Assembly (NCBI GenBank): GCA_033812735.1
Contig: JAPXTA010000003.1
Location: 1 to 64,000 of the forward strand
DNA from: JABFRJ01 sp033812735
GTDB lineage: Bacteria > Pseudomonadota > Alphaproteobacteria > Rhizobiales > Hyphomicrobiaceae
Length of the DNA stretch: 64,000 nucleotides
Reading direction: 5' to 3'
The number at the start of each line of letters is the position of its first letter. The first letter of the stretch is position 1. The position numbers and the translations under genes are program-made. Under the pieces are notes generated by a model. It was not told where the DNA came from and made no database searches. It saw nothing but the letters and a program-made list of their open reading frames with translations. This document shows, piece by piece, positions 60,296-64,000 of this stretch.

Positions 60296-61011
60296 GCGAC
60301 ACTGCACCGTTGCTGGAGGTTCGCGATCTCGTGGCCGGCTATGACGGCGTGCCGGTTCTGCGCGGTCTTACATTTCACGTGGCAGCGGGCGAAATCGTCG
60401 CCATCCTCGGAGCGAATGGTGTCGGCAAGACGACGCTCAACAAGACGCTTTCCGGTCTCGTGCGCGCCGAAGCGGGTCGCATGACTTTCGATGGTGCCGA
60501 CATCACAGTGGCGACGCCGCGAGCGATCGTTTCGGCTGGGCTGGTGCACGTTCCCGAAGGGCGCAAAATCTTTCCCAATATGAATGTCGAGGACAATCTT
60601 ACGCTCGGATCGTACGCACGCGCCAAGGCACATCGCGCTGACAACCTCGCCAAGGTCTATGAGACGTTCCCGCGACTAGCGGAGCGGCGGACGCAAAGTG
60701 CCGGTACGCTTTCCGGCGGCGAGCAACAGATGCTCGCGATCGGGCGCGGCATGATGGCGGAGCCACGTCTCATCATCCTTGATGAGCCCTCGCTTGGTCT
60801 TGCGCCAAAACTCGTCGGAGAGATGTTCGAGCTCATCGCGAAGATTGCCGGCCAAGGGTTAGCCGTCATGCTGGTCGAGCAGAACGTGGTCGAGACGCTG
60901 GAACTCGCGGCGCGCGGGTATGTGATGGAGAATGGGCGCTTCGTGATCGAGGGGCGAAGTGGCGATCTCGCGGCCGACTCGAAGCTGAAGAATGCCTATC
61001 TCGGGATGTGA
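60292..61011 (+). CDS. ABC transporter ATPase, LivF-like
   Basis: A 239-aa nucleotide-binding subunit. Walker A GANGVGKTT, Q-loop region, LSGGEQQML signature and ILDEPSLGLAP Walker B are complete. The block VPEGRKIFPNMNVEDNL and late VEQNVVETLELA are typical of LivF of branched-chain amino-acid transporters. The partner expected by family (LivG, LivH, LivM, LivK) is absent; instead it overlaps a sugar-type permease gene by 4 bases. Confidence 0.9.
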   Translation: MSDTAPLLEVRDLVAGYDGVPVLRGLTFHVAAGEIVAILGANGVGKTTLNKTLSGLVRAEAGRMTFDGADITVATPRAIVSAGLVHVPEGRKIFPNMNVEDNLTLGSYARAKAHRADNLAKVYETFPRLAERRTQSAGTLSGGEQQMLAIGRGMMAEPRLIILDEPSLGLAPKLVGEMFELIAKIAGQGLAVMLVEQNVVETLELAARGYVMENGRFVIEGRSGDLAADSKLKNAYLGM

Positions 61012-61092
61012 GGTCGGCGTCTGCCGCGTGTTGTTCGCGCGCGTTATGAAGGCCTATAATCCGCAGGGTATTGGAACCACGAGCGACCCGTC

Positions 61093-62472
61093 ATGTCATT
61101 GATTGCAGAACCCGTCATGCGGCGGCCGGATACACCGGTTTGGTTGGACGACCTGGCGCGGTTCTGCGCGGGCCTGCGGTTCGATGATCTACCTCACGAC
61201 GCCGTGTCGCGCACCAAGCAAGTCATCGCGGATTGCATCGCGGCGATCGCGGCGGGTGCGCAAGAGCCCGAGGTCAAGGCGCTCGCGGATCGCCGACTGC
61301 CGAACGGCGGTGCAGGCGTGCCGGCAATCGGACTTGCGCGGCGGGGTGCGCCAGAGGCCGTCGCGTTCCTCGGCGGGACGGCCGGCACGATGCTCGAACT
61401 CGACGAGGGCAATCAGTACGCCCGCGGGCATCCGGCGATCCATGTGGTCCCGGCCGTGTTGGCCGCTGCAGAGACGCTCGGCAAGAGCGGCAAAGACGTC
61501 ATGACGGCCGTTGCGCTCGGCTACGAGATCGGCGCGCGAATCGGCATTGCGTCGAAGCTTCGGATCACGATGCATCCGCATGGCACGTGGGGGACGGTCG
61601 GCGCGGCGGTGGCGGTTGCTTGGCTCAACGGTGCGAGTGCCGCCCAGATGCGCGAGGTCATCAACGTTTCGTCGTGCCTCGGGCTTGCGACGTCGCGGCG
61701 GACGATGCTGGAAGGCGGGACCGTGAGAAACTCCTACGCGGGTTTCTCGAACCAGCTCGGCATGACTGCCTGGGATCTGGTTGCCAGCGGTTTCACCGGC
61801 GAGGCCGATGGACTGACGACCGTCTACAACACGGTGATCGCGGACCAGTGGGACCCGCAAGAGATGGTGCATGATCTCGGCACGCGGTGGGAGATTGCGC
61901 GCAACTACTTCAAGCGGCATGCGTGCTGCCGGTATAACCACGCGACGATCGATGCGCTCGGCCGACTGATGAGCACGCATGGCGACGCCATTTCTGCAGC
62001 GACGATCGAGCGGATCGATGTCTCGACTTATGTTTGGGCGGCGCAGCTTGCGAGCCAGGAGCCGCACAACATGCTTGCCGCGAAGTTTTCACTGCCGTTT
62101 TCGGTGGCGACGACAATCGTCCACGGTGCTGCGACGGTCGAGGCGTTCAGGGACCCAGCACGGGCGAACGAAACGGTGCGGGCGCTCGCGCGCAAGGTGT
62201 TCGTCGCGGAAGACAAGGCGATGACGGCGCGGCTGCCCTCGTACCGGCCGGCAAAGATCTCCATACGATTGAAGGACGGCCGCACATTCGATGCCGCCTC
62301 GGAGACGAATCGCGGCGACACGGAGGATCCGTATTCCGACGCGGAGATCGAAGCGAAGTTCATGGATCTGACCCTGCCGGTCTATGGCGACGCACGCGCT
62401 CGCAAGATCCTGCAGACGGTCCACTCTCTCGACCGGTCGCCTTCACTCGCTGCCCTTTCAGGATTGCTATGA
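61093..62472 (+). CDS. MmgE/PrpD-family protein
   Basis: A 459-aa protein of the MmgE/PrpD fold, known for 2-methylcitrate dehydratase, cis-aconitate decarboxylase and related isomerases. It begins MSLIAEPVMRR. Conserved blocks: FLGGTAGTMLELDEGNQYARGHPAIHVVP (metal/substrate His), TMHPHGTWGTVGAA, and KRHACCRYNHATIDA. No prp genes lie nearby. It is coupled to the hydantoinase-B gene (ATGA). The two are likely steps on one organic acid or amide pathway, but no substrate is clear. Confidence 0.85.
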   Translation: MSLIAEPVMRRPDTPVWLDDLARFCAGLRFDDLPHDAVSRTKQVIADCIAAIAAGAQEPEVKALADRRLPNGGAGVPAIGLARRGAPEAVAFLGGTAGTMLELDEGNQYARGHPAIHVVPAVLAAAETLGKSGKDVMTAVALGYEIGARIGIASKLRITMHPHGTWGTVGAAVAVAWLNGASAAQMREVINVSSCLGLATSRRTMLEGGTVRNSYAGFSNQLGMTAWDLVASGFTGEADGLTTVYNTVIADQWDPQEMVHDLGTRWEIARNYFKRHACCRYNHATIDALGRLMSTHGDAISAATIERIDVSTYVWAAQLASQEPHNMLAAKFSLPFSVATTIVHGAATVEAFRDPARANETVRALARKVFVAEDKAMTARLPSYRPAKISIRLKDGRTFDAASETNRGDTEDPYSDAEIEAKFMDLTLPVYGDARARKILQTVHSLDRSPSLAALSGLL

Positions 62473-64000
62473 CATCTCTCGATCCCGTCACGCTCGCGGT
62501 CCTCAAAGGCCGGTTGGAGCAGATTGCCAATGAAATGGATGCAACACTCTATCGCTCGGCGTTCAATCCGATCATCGCGGAGGCACATGACGCCTGCCAC
62601 GGCCTGTACCACGCGACGACGGGCGCCACGCTCGTGCAGGGGACGTCGGGATTGCCGATCTTCGTCGGCGCGATGGCGTTCGCCGTGAAGGCGGTGATCG
62701 ATCGTGTTGCGGCCGGCGTCGAGGTTAATCCCGGCGACACGTGGATCTTCAACGATCCGTTCGAAGGCGGCACGCATCTGAATGACTTCCGACTGGTGCG
62801 GCCACTCTTCCGGGGCGGCAAACTCTATTGCTGGCTGGCGTCAGTCGGTCACTGGCTCGATATCGGAGGGGGCGTGCCCGGCGGGTACAATCCGAAGGCG
62901 ACGGAAGCGTATCACGAGGGGACGATCATTCCTCCAGTCAAGCTGTTGCGCGGCGGCGTGTTCCAGAACGACATCTGGGAGATCATCAAAATGAACTCGC
63001 GATTGCCGCAGTCGAACTGGGGCGATCTCAACGGGCAACTCAATGCGCTCGATCTTGGCGAGAAGCGCCTGCATGCGCTGCTCGACCAGTACGGCGACGA
63101 TACGGTGACGGCGGCGCTCGATGCGTTCACGGCGCGGGCGGAAACGCTGATGCGGGCGGAGATCAAGGCGCTGCCGAACGGCACGTACTCCGTCGAGGAT
63201 TTCCTCGACAACGATGGCATCGTCGACGAGCCGCTGAAGATCGCGCTCGACGTGACCATCACGGGCGATGCGATGACGCTCGACTTCTCGCGCTCGTCGC
63301 CGCCGTGTAAGGGACCGGTGAACATCTCGTATTCGACGACGGTTGCGGCCTGCTACGTCGCGCTGAAACATGTGTTCCCGCATGTGCCTGCGAATGCGGG
63401 CGTGCTCGCTCCGATCACGTTCAATATCCCGGCGACGACGCTGCTGGCAGCGGGTGCGCCGAAGCCGATGGCGGGCTATACCGAGACGATCCTGCGGGTC
63501 ATCGACTGTGTGTTCGCGATCGTCGCGCGGATAGCGCCCGAACGGGCCAACGGCGCGCCCTACGCCACGATCAATGCGCTTTCATTGTCGGGGACGCGCG
63601 CGAACGGGCAGCGGTGGGTGATGTTCTCATTCTTCGGCGGCGGGCTTGGCGGCAATCCGGAAGGCGACGGGCTCAATCATGGCAACAACCCGATTTCGAC
63701 GGCGACAATCCCGCCAGCCGAGATCCTGGAGGCTGCATATCCCGTGATGTTCACGCAGTGGGCGTTGAGGTCCGACTCGGGCGGGGCGGGCAAGCATCGC
63801 GGCGGGCTCGGCGCGGTGTATGAAGTGGAGGCTCTCGATGCGGGCGGCGCGGATGTCGCGCTAATCGGTGAGCGCGGCAAGTTCGCGCCTTTTGGCGTTG
63901 CCGGTGGCGGGTCAGCGGCGGCCAACCGGTTTTACTTCGATACGCCCGAGGGCGGACGCGCCTCTCCGCCGATGGTGACGAAGATCACGGGCGTTCATAT
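62469..64000 (+). CDS. Hydantoinase B/oxoprolinase-family protein (partial, runs off window)
   Basis: An open frame from the ATG at 62469 (MTSLDPVTLAVLKGRLEQIANEMDATLYRSAFNPIIAEAHDAC) continues past base 64000 with no stop, so about 510 residues are seen. The HyuB blocks GDTWIFNDPFEGGTHLNDF, CWLASVGHWLDIGG, GVLAPITFNIP and FGGGLGGNPEGDGLNHGNNPIST are present. HyuB with HyuA hydrolyses hydantoins or 5-oxoproline using ATP; the A subunit is not seen here. It overlaps the MmgE/PrpD stop by 4 bases. Confidence 0.9.
   Translation, partial: MTSLDPVTLAVLKGRLEQIANEMDATLYRSAFNPIIAEAHDACHGLYHATTGATLVQGTSGLPIFVGAMAFAVKAVIDRVAAGVEVNPGDTWIFNDPFEGGTHLNDFRLVRPLFRGGKLYCWLASVGHWLDIGGGVPGGYNPKATEAYHEGTIIPPVKLLRGGVFQNDIWEIIKMNSRLPQSNWGDLNGQLNALDLGEKRLHALLDQYGDDTVTAALDAFTARAETLMRAEIKALPNGTYSVEDFLDNDGIVDEPLKIALDVTITGDAMTLDFSRSSPPCKGPVNISYSTTVAACYVALKHVFPHVPANAGVLAPITFNIPATTLLAAGAPKPMAGYTETILRVIDCVFAIVARIAPERANGAPYATINALSLSGTRANGQRWVMFSFFGGGLGGNPEGDGLNHGNNPISTATIPPAEILEAAYPVMFTQWALRSDSGGAGKHRGGLGAVYEVEALDAGGADVALIGERGKFAPFGVAGGGSAAANRFYFDTPEGGRASPPMVTKITGVH

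Overview
The window is a GC-rich bacterial chromosome segment. The gene set and order (tmk-holB, three DsbA-like genes close to smc, HspQ, TRAP transport, an ECF sigma/anti-sigma pair, and small intergenic GC-rich palindromes) point to an alphaproteobacterium of the Hyphomicrobiales (Rhizobiales). The genus cannot be fixed from sequence alone. I count about 56 protein genes, two tRNAs and several hairpin terminators or palindromic elements. No rRNA, CRISPR array, transposase or integrase is visible.

Layout. 1-2.7 kb: end of an upstream gene, a secreted Cys-rich protein, tmk and holB, then a 46-aa membrane protein. 2.8-6.6 kb: small secreted or membrane proteins (C2-like, PAN domain, charged, zinc-ribbon), a thioesterase and a hypothetical. 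6.7-11 kb: carboxynorspermidine synthase-like enzyme, three tandem DsbA-like thioredoxins, a Nudix protein. 11-14.2 kb: marR-emrA-emrB efflux operon with a probable operator, divergent from smc (14.4-17.9 kb). 18.2-21.4 kb: type I secretion ATPase and adaptor, whose likely substrate is the RTX metallopeptidase at 54.3-57.5 kb. 21.6-24.7 kb: DnaJ-like, MepA, small membrane protein, Nudix. 24.7-26.7 kb: a sulfatase/LTA-synthase-like membrane enzyme bounded by two identical 59-bp direct repeats, probably an acquired insert. 27.4-30.6 kb: ECF sigma, anti-sigma and a secreted S8 peptidase in one operon with a candidate autoregulatory promoter. 30.6-34.1 kb: rmlCBDA for dTDP-L-rhamnose. 34.2-36.4 kb: tRNA-Thr, epoxide-hydrolase-like enzyme, two tiny genes. 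36.5-43.5 kb: aminotransferase, FadR-type regulator, TRAP transporter (dctPQM) and amidase with a small GatC-like partner, which reads as an uptake and catabolic module for a nitrogenous organic acid or amide. 43.7 kb: tRNA-Pro. 44.1-49.2 kb: hybrid histidine kinase, TadG-like protein and two single-domain response regulators. 49.3-53.7 kb: SDR, ketopantoate-reductase-like protein and isoaspartyl peptidase in one operon, a DUF302 protein, 3-hydroxybutyrate dehydrogenase. 53.9-59.2 kb: HspQ, RTX metallopeptidase, CTP synthase. 59.4-64 kb: a sugar-type ABC permease coupled to a LivF-type ATPase, then MmgE/PrpD and hydantoinase-B genes, the last running off the window.

The most interesting candidates are the sigma/anti-sigma/S8-peptidase operon, where the anti-sigma C-terminal domain and the peptidase prodomain may share an inhibitor-I9-like layout (possible protease-controlled signalling); the repeat-flanked sulfatase-like gene; the amidase with a small coupled partner; and the mismatched ABC permease/ATPase pair. 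All functional statements are by family recognition from sequence; no database search was run.
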